From NCBI GenBank assembly GCA_022393335.1, contig JAJEKB010020548.1, positions 275,771-339,770 on the forward strand: 64,000 nucleotides of DNA. The letters are read 5' to 3'. Origin of the DNA: Macrotrachela quadricornifera (lineage: Eukaryota; Rotifera; Eurotatoria; Philodinida; Philodinidae). Under the pieces are notes generated by a model. It had not been told where the DNA came from and ran no database searches. It saw only the letters and a list, made by a program, of their open reading frames with translations. This document shows positions 13,567-24,969 of the stretch, piece by piece (the stretch's first letter is position 1; each line of letters begins with the position of its first letter). The position numbers were made by a program, and so were the translations under genes.

Positions 13567-14493
13567 ATGATTGACATTTATACAGTAGATGCATTTACTA
13601 ATGAATTGTTCAAAGGCAATCCAGCTGGTGTTTGTACTTCATTTCGAGATATACCTCATTCAACTAGTTTGGATATACTTTTTCAACAAATTGCTACTGA
13701 AATGAATTTATCTGATACAGCTTTTATTACTCAAGCAAAAAATTTTCCTTCAAATACACGATATTTTCTGCAGTGGTTTACTCCAAAAAATGAAGTTGAT
13801 TTATGTGGTCATGCAACATTAGCAACAGGTCATATTATTTTTGAACAAATTTTAAAAAATTCATCGATTAATGAATTAATTTTTGAAACAAAAAATGCTG
13901 GAGAATTAAAAGTTAAACAATGTGAACATAATGGTTATTTACAACTTGACTTTCCTATGGGTGATCCACAACCGATTGAATTTAATAATAAAATATTAGA
14001 TGAATTAAAATTAAAATTAAATATATTACCAATACAAGAAATTTTAGCTGTTCAATTATGTAAAAAAACCAAATTTCTTTTACTTCATCTTTCAACAATT
14101 GATGATAATATAAAAGCACAAGAAAATCTTCTTGAAATTGATTTTGGTCAATCAATAAATCCATTTATACGTGGTATTATTATTACAAGTGCTTCAGAAA
14201 CAACAGATTTTATTTCTCGTTTTTTTTCTCCATGGTTTGGTGTTCTTGAAGATCCAGTTACTGGTAGTGCTCATACAGTACTTGCTGTTTATTGGTCTCG
14301 AATATTTAATAATAAAAAAACAATTCTTCATGGTTATCAACAAAGTGCTCGGGGTGGTTATGTTGATTGTGAATTAGATGAAAATAATAAACGTGTATTA
14401 TTACGTGGATCTGCTGTCACTGTAATACAAGGTCAACTACATCTTCAACAAGATCAGTTAAAGTTGTTCAATAATAAACAAAGTTTACAATAG
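13567..14493 (+). CDS. PBLD: PhzF/PBLD-family isomerase-like protein
   Basis: Single-exon gene of 308 codons matching the phenazine-biosynthesis-like (PhzF) family, whose animal member is PBLD. The fold is two diaminopimelate-epimerase-like halves; the physiological substrate of animal PBLD is not established. Visible motifs: DAFTNELFKGNPAGVC (8-23); the catalytic-type glutamate in ATEMNLSDTAF is Glu45, the position equivalent to the PhzF active-site Glu; DLCGHATLATGH (78-89); and FSPWFGVLEDPVTGSAHTVL around 220-239. Length is normal for the family (human about 288). The lack of introns contrasts with its neighbours, which may reflect retroposition, transfer or intron loss; the sequence alone does not decide. 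Confidence 0.93.
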   Translation: MIDIYTVDAFTNELFKGNPAGVCTSFRDIPHSTSLDILFQQIATEMNLSDTAFITQAKNFPSNTRYFLQWFTPKNEVDLCGHATLATGHIIFEQILKNSSINELIFETKNAGELKVKQCEHNGYLQLDFPMGDPQPIEFNNKILDELKLKLNILPIQEILAVQLCKKTKFLLLHLSTIDDNIKAQENLLEIDFGQSINPFIRGIIITSASETTDFISRFFSPWFGVLEDPVTGSAHTVLAVYWSRIFNNKKTILHGYQQSARGGYVDCELDENNKRVLLRGSAVTVIQGQLHLQQDQLKLFNNKQSLQ

Positions 14494-15092
14494 TAAAAAG
14501 AAATAACAAGTGTGAGAAATTTACATGAAACATTTCATTATAATGATTCTTTCTTTTCATTAGAATATCATATATAGACAGAGATATAAATAATTTATTT
14601 TATTTGAAATATAACATACTATATACCATTTAAGGCAAACATTGATTTGTTTTCATATGAATACAATATAAGTTCCGAAAAGTTTCATCCCATTAAAATC
14701 CTGATCTTGTTTAAGCAGGGTTCGGGAAAAAATAGAGATTGGGGCAACCTCGCCAGATCCTACCTGAAAAACATATTAGTTAGATGCTTCGAGAGAAGGT
14801 CCCTTCTGTTTTTTTCGTTAAAAGGTTCCATCCAAAAGTAGGGGGAAAACAGCATACAGTGAACATGATACACTTAAAACCTCGATTATTATGTGAAAAA
14901 TGGTATGACTTCGAAATAAAAGTTGGACTCACTAATAACATTTATAAATATCTTGTAGAGCTACCTTTTCAATGGACGTTTTCAAACAACTATTCTGGTG
15001 CATTTATTATGTACAGAAAGGACAACGAATATTCTCTCACAACTAACGAGGGAACATCACCAACTGTTCAAGCGCTTTTTAATTCAAACTTG
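14494..15092 (+). other. Intergenic region with an unrecognised open frame running into the gap
   Basis: A frame beginning with ATG at 14784 stays open for about 103 codons up to the N gap at 15093 (it includes LLCEKWYDFEIKVGL and AFIMYRKDNEYSL). It looks more protein-like than the surrounding noise, but I recognise no domain. The last 47 bases before the gap are repeated in inverse orientation after it, so the end of this frame may be an assembly product. Confidence 0.3.
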
Positions 15093-15539
15093 NNNNNNNN
15101 NNNNNNNNNNNNNNNNNNNNNNNNNNNNNNNNNNNNNNNNNNNNNNNNNNNNNNNNNNNNNNNNNNNNNNNNNNNNNNNNNNNNNNNNNNNNNNNNNNNN
15201 NNNNNNNNNNNNNNNNNNNNNNNNNNNNNNNNNNNNNNNNNNNNNNNNNNNNNNNNNNNNNNNNNNNNNNNNNNNNNNNNNNNNNNNNNNNNNNNNNNNN
15301 NNNNNNNNNNNNNNNNNNNNNNNNNNNNNNNNNNNNNNNNNNNNNNNNNNNNNNNNNNNNNNNNNNNNNNNNNNNNNNNNNNNNNNNNNNNNNNNNNNNN
15401 NNNNNNNNNNNNNNNNNNNNNNNNNNNNNNNNNNNNNNNNNNNNNNNNNNNNNNNNNNNNNNNNNNNNNNNNNNNNNNNNNNNNNNNNNNNNCAAGTTTG
15501 AATTAAAAAGCGCTTGAACAGTTGGTGATGTTCCCTCGT
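15046..15539. repeat. Perfect 47-bp inverted repeat flanking the N gap
   Basis: Bases 15046-15092, ending gcgctttttaattcaaactt(g), are the exact reverse complement of 15493-15539, beginning (c)aagtttgaattaaaaagcgc. The arms abut the gap on both sides. This is either a hairpin that broke the assembly or a scaffold that joined the same contig end in both orientations. Confidence 0.95.
15093..15492. other. Assembly gap (400 N)
   Basis: Exactly 400 N, a round number that suggests an estimated or nominal gap. Frames spanning it are artefacts. Confidence 0.99.
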
Positions 15540-18500
15540 AAGTAGATGAATTCCTTATATCTGCATCTGTTCAATGGATTCTAACATATAGTCCTGAACG
15601 ATCCTCTCGTAGAGTTTCTCTTCAGAGGAAGTCTACGACTATAAAATAATGGTTGCTGAAAGACGAATTGGACGCATTCAATTTCTCATTTATCATCACG
15701 AATGGTCATTCTATGTTAGTCAATTAATATTTTTATTTAGTTCTATAAATTTCTCGAATATTTTCGAGAGGAAATTCTTTACTTTAATGCGTGTAATAAA
15801 TGTGACTAATGTAGCCTATTTGTTGATGATCTAGGTCTTAGTTAAAGCCGTTAGAGTTTTTTCTTATCAGTGCCGATATCGATCCAAACGGTCGGATCAA
15901 ACCGGACGGGACGATAGATCCGCATGAGTCATTCTTTCTTTTTCTGATACCATAACAACCAAACCAATCTTTCGATAAGTCATATCTATCGACTAATCAT
16001 TACAGTAATAATATAAGAGTTCTGTCTTTCTATTCTAGCACTTCTCGCTATTTATTTTCATAACTTTTCTCACTCCTGGCATAATATTGATAAATAAAAC
16101 TTCATAGTACAACATATTCTGTATTAGCTTTCTACAGCGAGTAACTGTTCATTAGACACGGACATTATTAATTAATTGTGTACATAGAATGCTTTCCGCA
16201 TTATATTCGATTTCATATTCCTTATATCTGTACGAAATATTTACTGTAAATAGTAAGAGATTTAATTGGAGCTATGACAAGTTACAATGCTAAGAATAAT
16301 CGACTTGCTTTTATTAGCATAACATAATATCAAATTGAATTAGGAAGTAAATTAAATGCAATATGCTGACTTTTCACTTAGCATAGTAATCTAGTGCATG
16401 TTCTTCCCACAGATCTAATACTCCATATCAGTAAAAAGTGTTTGATTTGCATAAGCAATATATTTACCATAAGTTTTTCAAAAAAATTATGCAAAAAACA
16501 AGAGAATTTCAGACTATCAGGTAGAGAGCTTTCTATCATGCTGGACGGGCCATTTAGAATTGCCAGTTACACTTATGATCTAGGTAACACAACCAATTAT
16601 CTATCGTCAATGACTATATCCATTTCGCACCATACTTTCAGATACAATTAATAATTCCAGACAAAAATGGATATGAAGCAGCACGTTAGTCAACATACAT
16701 TTAAAAAAATACGGACAATCCTCTTTTCAAAAAAAGAGCATTTCAGAAAAAGTGATGACTACTCATCATAACCTATACGGCCAATGGAGCAAACGCATTC
16801 CAAATTCTTCTATGATTTTTTTCTCAAAAAGAAAAGTCCTCAAATTGTCTTACTGCATTTTCTACATAGCGTATTTAGAAAATCATGTGAATAGCTCAAT
16901 TTTTAGCAAGACATATTCCCATCCACACCAAATAGGAAGTTGCATAACCAGCAATTTACATCCGCCAAGCGCCTAATTTCTTGCTAATCAGCCCAACAGA
17001 AACTTACCTTATCAAATCTCTGAACGAAAGATATATCGAGTGTCGATCTTTCTCATTTATATGGCGTCTGCTAGATATGTTTTACATCGTCTTTCCTCCG
17101 TAATGATGACAATAAATCGCTAGAGATATCTAGCATCGAGTTCAATTGACAAAAGAGTGAGGTCGCTAAAGATATTTAGCGCCAGCTGCTGATGATCAGA
17201 ATGAGGATGATATATATGTTGAGCATTAGTTGTCGTTGAGGAGAGCATTCTGGATTGAAACATAGTGAACTTTATCGGTTTTGGAGCGGACGCTATTAAA
17301 CAAAGTTATTGAGCTATCAGTCTTATCGTAGATAAAACATCGTGGTTAATTTTTGGCGATGAATACAGGCTTATTATTTACAGAATGGAAGGAATTCACC
17401 ATTCGGTGAGTCACACTAAGACGCGTTTGTCATACATTTTGGTGCGTAGCAGTTGGATAGAGAAAGTGCTTTCGAGCACGATAGATTATTGATGTTTTCA
17501 TCGTTCTTGATGTATAGAAGAAACATTTAAGATATTATTTTGTCGATGAAAGAATCAGCCAACTATGAAAAAAAAGCACATTTTATTTTATTGATGCACT
17601 ATGAGAAAAGAAAAAGAAAGAAAGCAAGAATAGATATTATTTTGTTTTTTGTTACATGGCCGATAGTTAGGTGTTGATCGTGGGAATGGAGAAACTGCAG
17701 AATGCATCAATACCGAGTCAGACAAATAATATGAAAACCTCGTTAAAATGAGCCGAAATCATTATAAAGACAAAATCGTAAAAACTCATATTTCTACACA
17801 TTAAATGTTGCAACGACGTAAATGAGCGAAGAGCGCGCCTATTGTACTGTTGCCAAAAAATATCGACAAAACCAATTTAATGATAGAAGAACAAAAAATT
17901 AAGTGCTGTATTTGATAGGATTACGTCGGATTTGTATGAAAATACTATTTTCCCTACACTTCTCTTGTGATATGGGAAAGATTCACAATATAATCAGCTA
18001 AAAAACCCTTCTATATACAACGTTACGGTTATTTTTTCTAATTTTATGTAAAATTTTCATATTAATGAAGCTTATGAAACAAACTCTTTCACTTCTCAAT
18101 TCATTGAACGGAAAGAGATTTTTGCTTGATATGTTTTGGGCATTACTTTATTTTATAAACTGAAAAAATCGTCAAATTTTTATGGCAAATGATTGGATTT
18201 CTATAGAGTTCTAGAAACAAAAAAAATTAAAGTGTTGCTCTACATTTTGTGCGAATATGAGTTTTTTGTAAGGTTATATAAAGTTTTATGTTAATGAAAT
18301 TCATGAAATAAACTTGTCTTGTCAAAGTATTTTTGCCCCCTTTTGTCTTTAATAATAAATTAAATTTATTTAAATAGGATTTCTTTGAATGAAACACCGA
18401 AGGAAATGAAGAATCATTTTTTCGATGAACAAAAAATTTGCAATGCTTTCAAATCAAAACTTGACAAAATAGTTTTGCTGGAAATCTTGAGTGCTACAAA

Positions 18501-19440
18501 GAAAATGGCCTAGAAACTCGATAATTCAGAAAGAAAGGCATAAGGAAATGAATCTTTTTCAGATTTCTTATGTATCATTGAGTTCTACTTGTGCCCATAA
18601 GATAGAGTCAAAATAGTTTGAACACCTAAATCTGTTCCGTCGTTATTCTATCTTTTAAAATATTATTCAAATTAATTCATTTGTCATTTAGAAAGGAAAG
18701 TAATTACATACTGAGAAAAGAAAGAAAGCATGATGAGCATATATTGACCTTCATTAAGACATGTTCAAATCCATCTTTCATGTTTATTTAACATCATTCA
18801 CCCAAGGCTATACTCGTGATCATATAGATATCAGTGTCCGATATGCGTCACTTTTTTTGTGACCCGGCCCAACACGATCCGAGGTAAAACATAATTTTTA
18901 GTTAATAGAAGCGAATTTTTTTCAGTCATTGAGAACCTTTTGAGTAAATTAATACATATTCTCTCGATATCCGAAATAAAGAAATAATTATCTCCTCCAA
19001 AGTTGCTTCTTTTCTTATGTAACGTTCGAAAATTTTCGAACTTTTGCGAACCGACCTGACCCGACACGACCTGACCTGACCCGACCCGAGTCGAATACTG
19101 ATAAGTGCCTTTTTTACATCGTCTTCCATTTCTGATGATCAAAATAACATGTCACAATATTTCGCATGACACGACTTGTTGATTCATCAATGAACTATCT
19201 TCTAAAATCTACAATAACGGTAGAAATCGAAATTAATATATACAAGACATTGCATATAATTTTTTAATATTGAAAAGTACTAAATTTTTATAATTTAGCT
19301 ATAAAGAATAGCCTTTATTGAATATTGATGAAGTTTGTTTTTATGAGCAAAACCTTAAAATTCTTCCTTGTCAAATAAAAATATTCTTTTATTAAGCTTG
19401 ATTAGTAATAATGTTACACGCATTCAATGCATGATCACAA
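15540..19440. other. Gene-free stretch
   Basis: Nearly 4 kb with no recognisable coding sequence. Open frames at 16394-16651, 16752-16976 and 18831-19142 are short and unmatched. The block 17040-17200 holds several variants of the word GCTAgAGATATcTAGC. A degenerate CCGACCTGAC repeat lies at 19046-19093. Confidence 0.5.
19046..19093. repeat. Degenerate CCTGAC/CCCGAC short tandem repeat
   Basis: About eight tandem copies of a 5-6 bp unit varying between CCTGAC, CCCGAC and ACGAC, followed by gagtcgaatactgat. A weaker relative (gtgacccggcccaacacgatcc) lies about 200 bp to the left at 18860-18880, so the two may be the ends of one small decayed transposon, but I find no matching target duplication. 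Confidence 0.5.
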
Positions 19441-19561
19441 CATGTCAAACCCTGGAGATAAGCTTATATGTTCGACAGTCACACTCCACTAAACTCGCAA
19501 TTTACTGAGGCAGAAAGCGTATCATCGTTGCACAAAATCGTCGTCAATACTGATCGATGAG

Positions 19562-19570
19562 TATATAAGG
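19562..19570 (+). promoter_or_regulatory. TATA box of the glycine-rich repeat gene
   Basis: TATATAAGG followed by a G run and the palindrome GTGCAATTGCAC (19574-19585). It stands about 76 bp upstream of the ATG at 19646, so transcription would start near 19590-19600 and leave a leader of about 50 nt. Confidence 0.6.
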
Positions 19571-19645
19571 GGGGTGCAATTGCACAATCCTTACATTCGA
19601 ACAATCGTTAAAATTATCGATTCTTTAATTTCTTTTAGCAAAATC

Positions 19646-20014
19646 ATGAATTACGGTGATAACTCCAACATGCCACGTATGGTTTCATGCTTTCCTGGCC
19701 CCAATGTTGATCCTGGTTTTGGGGTTAATCCAAGTTATGATCCTGGTTTTGGGGTTAATCCAAGTTATGATCCTGGTTTTGGGGTTAATCCTAGTTATAA
19801 TACTTCTTTTATTCATGGCGATGGTACTAGTGTTAATATGAGCTCTAGTGGTGTTAGTCTTGTTGGTCCAGGAGGTCTTGATATTGGTATTGGAGGTGGT
19901 GCTGGCGGTGTCAGTAGTGTTCATATTACAGATGGTATTCCTGGTACTCGTGTGCTTAATGTTAATAATGCTGATGGTAGCTCTACTACTGTTAGTGGCT
20001 ATTCTGCTACATAA
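19646..20014 (+). CDS. Small Gly/Ser/Val-rich tandem-repeat protein, unrecognised
   Basis: Single-exon frame of 122 codons (MNYGDNSNMPRM...). I prefer this ATG to the one at 19574, because 19574 is only a few bases after the TATA box. Residues around 27-56 are three tandem copies of the decapeptide DPGFGVNPSY, encoded by 30-bp repeats that are nearly identical in DNA (19712-19801, the last copy slightly diverged). The rest is rich in Gly, Ser, Val and Asn (GGLDIGIGGGAGG, NNADGSSTTVSG) and suggests a beta-rich, low-complexity structural or secreted-matrix type protein. No signal peptide or transmembrane segment is visible. No family is recognised and function is unknown. Confidence 0.65.
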   Translation: MNYGDNSNMPRMVSCFPGPNVDPGFGVNPSYDPGFGVNPSYDPGFGVNPSYNTSFIHGDGTSVNMSSSGVSLVGPGGLDIGIGGGAGGVSSVHITDGIPGTRVLNVNNADGSSTTVSGYSAT

Positions 20015-20567
20015 TATTTTAGTATATCAATGTAAGTCTTAGATTTATTGTTTACTTATGTATACTTAGTAGATGCTAGTGTATCGACAATGCTTTTAAT
20101 GTGTGAGAAGTTTTTGAAAAAATTATATTAGTAAATGAAATAGAATGGATATTTACTTCGTATATCAAAATATTTTCTTGTATGTTCTCTTGAATTCTAT
20201 AATATACTTGTCTTATTCACATTTATTATAGATTTTACCTAACCGAATATTTCTTTTGTATTTTTAGCAAATCTACATTCATTTGTCAAACAATTTAATT
20301 CATCAATTATTCATAAGAACGTCTCAATTTTTTCACCTTTTTTTATACAATTAGCCATTGTAGTGTTTACTTACTAACAAACATAATATTCATTTAATTA
20401 ACTTTTTTTTCAATAAACTTTATAAAAACATTAAACTCTTTATGATAATAATAGCAGCATCTCAAGAATAGTGAAAAAGAAAAGCATACAACAACTTATA
20501 AATACACAGTAAACGTCATAATTCACTTGTCTGACTAAATGTCACTTAACATGATTAAAGTTGAATA
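20015..20567. other. 3' flank of the repeat-protein gene; no gene seen
   Basis: AT-rich sequence between the glycine-rich gene and the hAT target duplication. A possible polyadenylation signal, AATAAA, occurs near 20412. Confidence 0.4.
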
Positions 20568-20887
20568 CTGAATATTAGTGAACTGCGGAGTGACTCCGAG
20601 ACCCGACTCCGACTCCGACTCCGCGGAACCGGAGTCGGAGTCGGAGTCGCGAAAAAAAAAATTTTCGGAGTCGGAGTCGGAGTCGCAAAAAAAATTATTT
20701 TCGGAGTCAATATCGGAGTTGTATTAGTATAACAGTCAAGTATTTTTATTCTTGTTTAAGAACACTTTTATTCTTCATATGTTAAGTAACAAACAAAAAT
20801 ATACTACTATTAACATCATAAGTTTTAAGAAAAGCTAAACCCACCAAAGTATTCATATCAACAAGCATAGCAGACAAATCAAAAATA

Positions 20888-23214
20888 CTAATCCGAGAAA
20901 ATTTCTATATCACCCGAGTCACTAAAACTCCCATCGACTTCAAGCTGTTGTTGTTTAGGAATTGTGCAAGTAGATTCTTCACAAGACGATGCAGTTGTAG
21001 ATGACATTGATATAGTTCGTTTTCTACTATTATTGTCCATGAGATTTTTCAAAATGATAAGATTTTTCTGTAAAAATAATAATTCATTGATTTTTTCAGA
21101 ACCTAAACGTGTTCTTTTTTCAGTTACAACATTTTTTGATGCCGAAAAGAGTCTTTCAACAACTGTATTCGATGCTGGTATTGCATATACTTGTTTAGCT
21201 ATTGATGATAAAACTGGAAATGAATGTTGTTTGTCTTTCCAGAATAATAAAACATCCATATCATCAGCATTTTCATCGTCATCATAGGTCTGAATTGAAT
21301 CGACAGTTATATAATCATCAATTTCTTGATATACATTTGGAGGTTTACATGTCATTGGCAGTTTCGAATCAAAGCATTGAGATAAAATATTTTTTCGTTT
21401 TAGTGTTGTAGTAGTTGAACGTGATGGTGAAGTAGATTCCGAATTTGCATGTGTCGAAGTTAATAATTTCATATTTGATAAAGAATTATTTGATTGATAT
21501 CTTTTAAATTCTGCTTTTAATGCATCAATAGATTTTTCTTTTTCATCAGGACAACTTTCAAAATTTTTTAGTTTTGGATGGAGTATAGTTGCTAACCGAT
21601 GTTGATCTGTTATAAGCCAAGCACTTATGATACGACGTTCTAGGATTTTAGAAGCAAATGCCAATGAAAAAGACGTTAAAAAATACTTTGATGATTTTCA
21701 CGGACAAAGATTAAAAAATATAGCTTGATTTTTCACTCACTTAAAAATTGTTTTATTTGAACAATTGCAATTGAATCTTCTTCTTTAACTTCACATCTAT
21801 TTATCAAGAATTGTCGAAGTGGAATTACTAAATGAAGACTAGGCTTTTGGTCTTCACTTAAAGCAACAATCACCTCTTGAAAAGGTTCAAGAAAATCACA
21901 AAGATCATCAAGTAGTTTTTTTTCAATCGAATGATAATATTCTATACATGTGCTATTCACTAATGCTTCAGGCAATTCAAAAAAAACTTGTCGAAAAATG
22001 TCCATTATTATCAAACGTCCATTGAAACGAGTCTCGCTGTAACTTTGCAGCTTTCTCGATAGTTTTTGTTGTTGGTGTGAACGTCTTACAGAAGACATAA
22101 CTTTTTTAATTTGACCAAAAATATTTTGAACTAATTCACAATTAACTTTTTCAATGTTGTTTTTGCTTAAATGAATTTCATCTGACTCAAAAGAGTGTTG
22201 TAATTGTTTGTTCAGATAGTGATCTGAACAACCAATTCTTGAACAATCATCACGAAAGGCTGCTAACATCTTTGGTTCATTGTCTGTGACAACATATTTT
22301 GTTATATCAAGTTGTAACTTAAATTCTTTTAGCTTTTGATTAACAAATGCTCGAACATGAACTGCGGAATGACTTGGTGCATCGTACGGAAAACAACCCA
22401 AAATGAATGTAAATAATTGATAATCTTCCGAAACATATCTTAATGCAATACCACAATAATTGATTCCTGAAAAAAGTACAGAGAACAGATGGTTTATTCC
22501 CAACTGTCTTATCAATCGATGTGGTTCGTATTCTAACCTGTGTAACCTTCTGTCCATTGATCAACAACGATATAAAAATTGTTCAAATTTTCACAAATAT
22601 TTACTAATTGTAATTTATATTTTTCGTATATTCGGCTAATATTTCGACTGATCTGGAAAGATAAGATTGAATAATATGATCAAGCCGCCAAAATGCTTTA
22701 TAATTCTTATTGTCGTGGAATGTGGAAGAATATCTTTTATTTGAATAGACGATTTATGACAACGACGGCCAGCATCAAATAAAGCAGTTGCTAATTTATG
22801 AAATCCATCACCTTGTACAACAACAAATGCACGTGCATCTAGAGCACAAAACTCTGTACATGCTTGTGTAACAGACAATTTTATTTGTTTTGGAACTTGC
22901 ACTGGATTTGAAGATGAATAAAAGTCATGAACAGTCTGTTGATTAATAAAATTTGTAATCTTGTCTTTTTTTGTACATGACTTGAAATGTGATCGTAAAT
23001 TGTTGGTACCATTAGCTGATGTAAACAACAACAATGCTTTACACATATTACAAGATACAAATTGTTGTTGGTGTCCGTTCACAATAATATGATGATAATA
23101 ATTCCACAATTCGCTCGACGTTGATGTTTTTTTCTTCTCAACAAATTTAACTGATGTATCAGCATCATTTATTAATTTTCCAAGTTCAGTTTTTGTTAAA
23201 AGGTTTTTACACAT
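20888..23214 (-). pseudogene. hAT transposase, four exons, likely inactivated
   Basis: DDE transposase that excises and reinserts the surrounding element. Apparent exons (minus strand): 22711-23214, with a BED-like zinc finger CNMC...HFKSC at residues 55-80; 22538-22652, with the hAT signature VVDQWTEGYTG; 21741-22466, with VTDNEPKM carrying the second Asp, then CSDHYL; and about 20888-21685, with the C-terminal dimerisation block VYAIPASNTVVERLFSASK. Two faults are visible. The first intron appears to start with ATAAGA where a GTAAGA donor would be expected. The third intron joins a phase-1 donor (GTGAGT) to the only good acceptor, which is in phase 0, so the C-terminal block falls out of frame. 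I therefore call it a decayed copy, while allowing that another splice pattern exists. Confidence 0.8.
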
Positions 23215-23466
23215 TTTGTTCCTGCTGCAGTAGTTATCGTAGGTTGTTGGAGAAGATGATGTTAGGAAGCTTAGTAATAGTTCGTTTATTTAACAAGAAA
23301 ACGCAAGTATTTATACGATGAGAGGTGGTTACTTTTACGATTATTCCCACCTGCGCTATACCACATATGCTTGGAAAAGACCTATGTGATATCCCTTTGT
23401 TCGTAACTTGGAAATAACATATATCAACATTAGTCAAAAGAACAGAAAGGAAAACGAATCACAGAA

Positions 23467-23612
23467 ATGAGAAGGGAAAATACCATACGATCATATATGA
23501 AGGAAAAGAGGAAAATACCGTACGATCATATAAGAAGGAAAAGAGGAAAATACCATACGATCATATGTGTGAAAGAAAAGAAGAAAACACCATATGATCA
23601 TATATGTAAAGG
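23467..23612. repeat. Tandem repeat, unit about 37 bp, inside the hAT element
   Basis: About four imperfect copies of a unit of the type gaaggaaaagaggaaaatac followed by c(a/g)tacgatcatata. They lie between the transposase start and the right subterminal GGAGTC array, where transposase-binding subterminal repeats or promoter repeats could be expected. Confidence 0.8.
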
Positions 23613-24297
23613 AATACCGAACGAATATTCTATTTGTTCGCTTACAGTTCCCGTGATTTTTGAAATTCAAGAAATGAATAGCAGATTCTACACTTATGCA
23701 AGCTGTACATTTTTAGTGATTCGTTTATCTAACCATCTATTCATAATCTTAGATACTAGAATGATTTAGACGTCACTAAACTATAAAAAAAAATTTCGGA
23801 GTTTTTCGGAGTCGGAGTCGGAGTCGAAAAAAAATTTTTCTTCGGAGTCGGAGTCGGAGGCGGAATCGAAAAAAAAATTTTTTCGGAGTCGGAGTCGGGT
23901 TTTGGAGTCGACTTTTTCGACTCCGCAGTTCACTACTGAATATGTTGAGTGCAAAATAATCGACTATTTTCGTTTAGAAATGGTTTTAAGTTTTAGTAAA
24001 TTTTGCTTGGATCTACCTCATTTATTTGGGATTCCGGAACTTCGCCAATTTTGAATTTCGCCAATTATTGGCGAAATTCCACAGAATGTATTGGCGAAAG
24101 TTCAATGGATCTTCGCCAATTGGCGATTGTCCAACAGATATACCGGTGAATGTCTACTGAACTTTCACCAATTGGCGAATTTCCAAGAAATATACTGACG
24201 AATATCTAGTACGTATATTGGCGAGAGTCGAATAGATTTTTTTTCTTTCAAGTGAGACATTCATATTCTGCATAATATATGATAATCACGCTTAGTA

Positions 24298-24660
24298 TTA
24301 TAAAACCGTTATTGGCGATGAATATGCTGGTTCAATTGTTGCATTGTCTTTTTTTAACATCATATCTTCATGAGGTTGTTCATGAATACCTTCAGGTGTA
24401 AGTACAGCATCTAAAGTTGTTGACTGTGGTTGAAGTGGAGGACATATTTGAGATTCAGCACAAGATATAATCTGTTGTACTTGAGCTTGTTTACGCTTTT
24501 GCTTTAATGAACATTTACGAGCTGTTCTGCCAGTCGATGTTGAAGTTGATGTTGTTTGATCTTGTGAATGAGTTAAATCTGCATTAGCTTGCGATCTTTA
24601 TGCTGCTGCACGAGTAGTAGCAGGCATTTGATTAACAATAGCTTTCTGAAAAGCTCGAAA
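24298..24660 (-). pseudogene. Coding fragment carried inside the transposon
   Basis: On the minus strand a frame runs from about 24655 to a stop at 24298-24300 with one internal TAA near 24598. It reads as protein-like, Gln/Ser/Thr-rich sequence (KAIVNQMPATTRAAA, stop, then SQANADLTHSQDQTTSTS..., ARKCSLKQKRKQAQVQQIIS, AESQICPPLQPQSTTLDAVL). There is no recognised domain. It may be a remnant of the element's own gene or a captured host exon. Confidence 0.5.
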
Positions 24661-24969
24661 TCATATCATATATATTAAACTTTTTACCAATGTATTGATA
24701 TGAACAGATGTTCAATGTGTTACACTTCATACTTGTCATCACACAAATGATATTAGACTTATTTCGAATAAATCTAAAACTACAAATAAAAATTTTGATC
24801 ATGTCATTTCCAACAATTTTCTTAGCATGTATTTGTTAGTGATCTCTCCAATCGATACCACTATCATTTTGCAATCATCAAATATCTGAAGGATTTATCG
24901 GCGCAAGTCCAGTGGAAATTCGCCAATTGGCCAATGTGAAAAGAGTAAACTGGCGAAAGATCAATGGAC

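Larger units (their letters stand above)
20576..23935 (-). mobile_element. hAT-family DNA transposon, complete ends, transposase apparently damaged
   Basis: The element is 3,360 bp. Terminal inverted repeats of 16 bp, TAGTGAACTGCGGAGT, at 20576-20591 and 23920-23935 are flanked on both sides by the 8-bp target duplication CTGAATAT (20568-20575 and 23936-23943), as expected for hAT. Just inside each end lie arrays of GGAGTC/GACTCC interrupted by A/T runs (20600-20720 and 23795-23925). It encodes one transposase on the minus strand. Confidence 0.95.

Noticed and set aside
13982..14377. Frames on both strands within the PBLD-like gene
   Set aside because: Shadows of the real frame; Leu/Ile-rich products typical of AT-rich antisense sequence.
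14784..15506. A 240-codon frame across the N gap
   Set aside because: Most of it is N. The sequence on the far side is the inverse of the near side, so the joined product has no meaning. Only the first 103 codons are real sequence and they match nothing.
18826..19105. Possible small hAT element bounded by tatcagt(g/a)t(c/t)cga words
   Set aside because: The ends match only loosely and no 8-bp duplication flanks them.
18831..19142. Overlapping minus-strand frames with SGQV/GSGQVRS repeats
   Set aside because: They are translations of the CCTGAC/CCCGAC short tandem repeat, with no other protein-like feature.
21202..21411. Plus-strand frames inside the hAT transposase
   Set aside because: They are antisense to the recognised hAT dimerisation exon.
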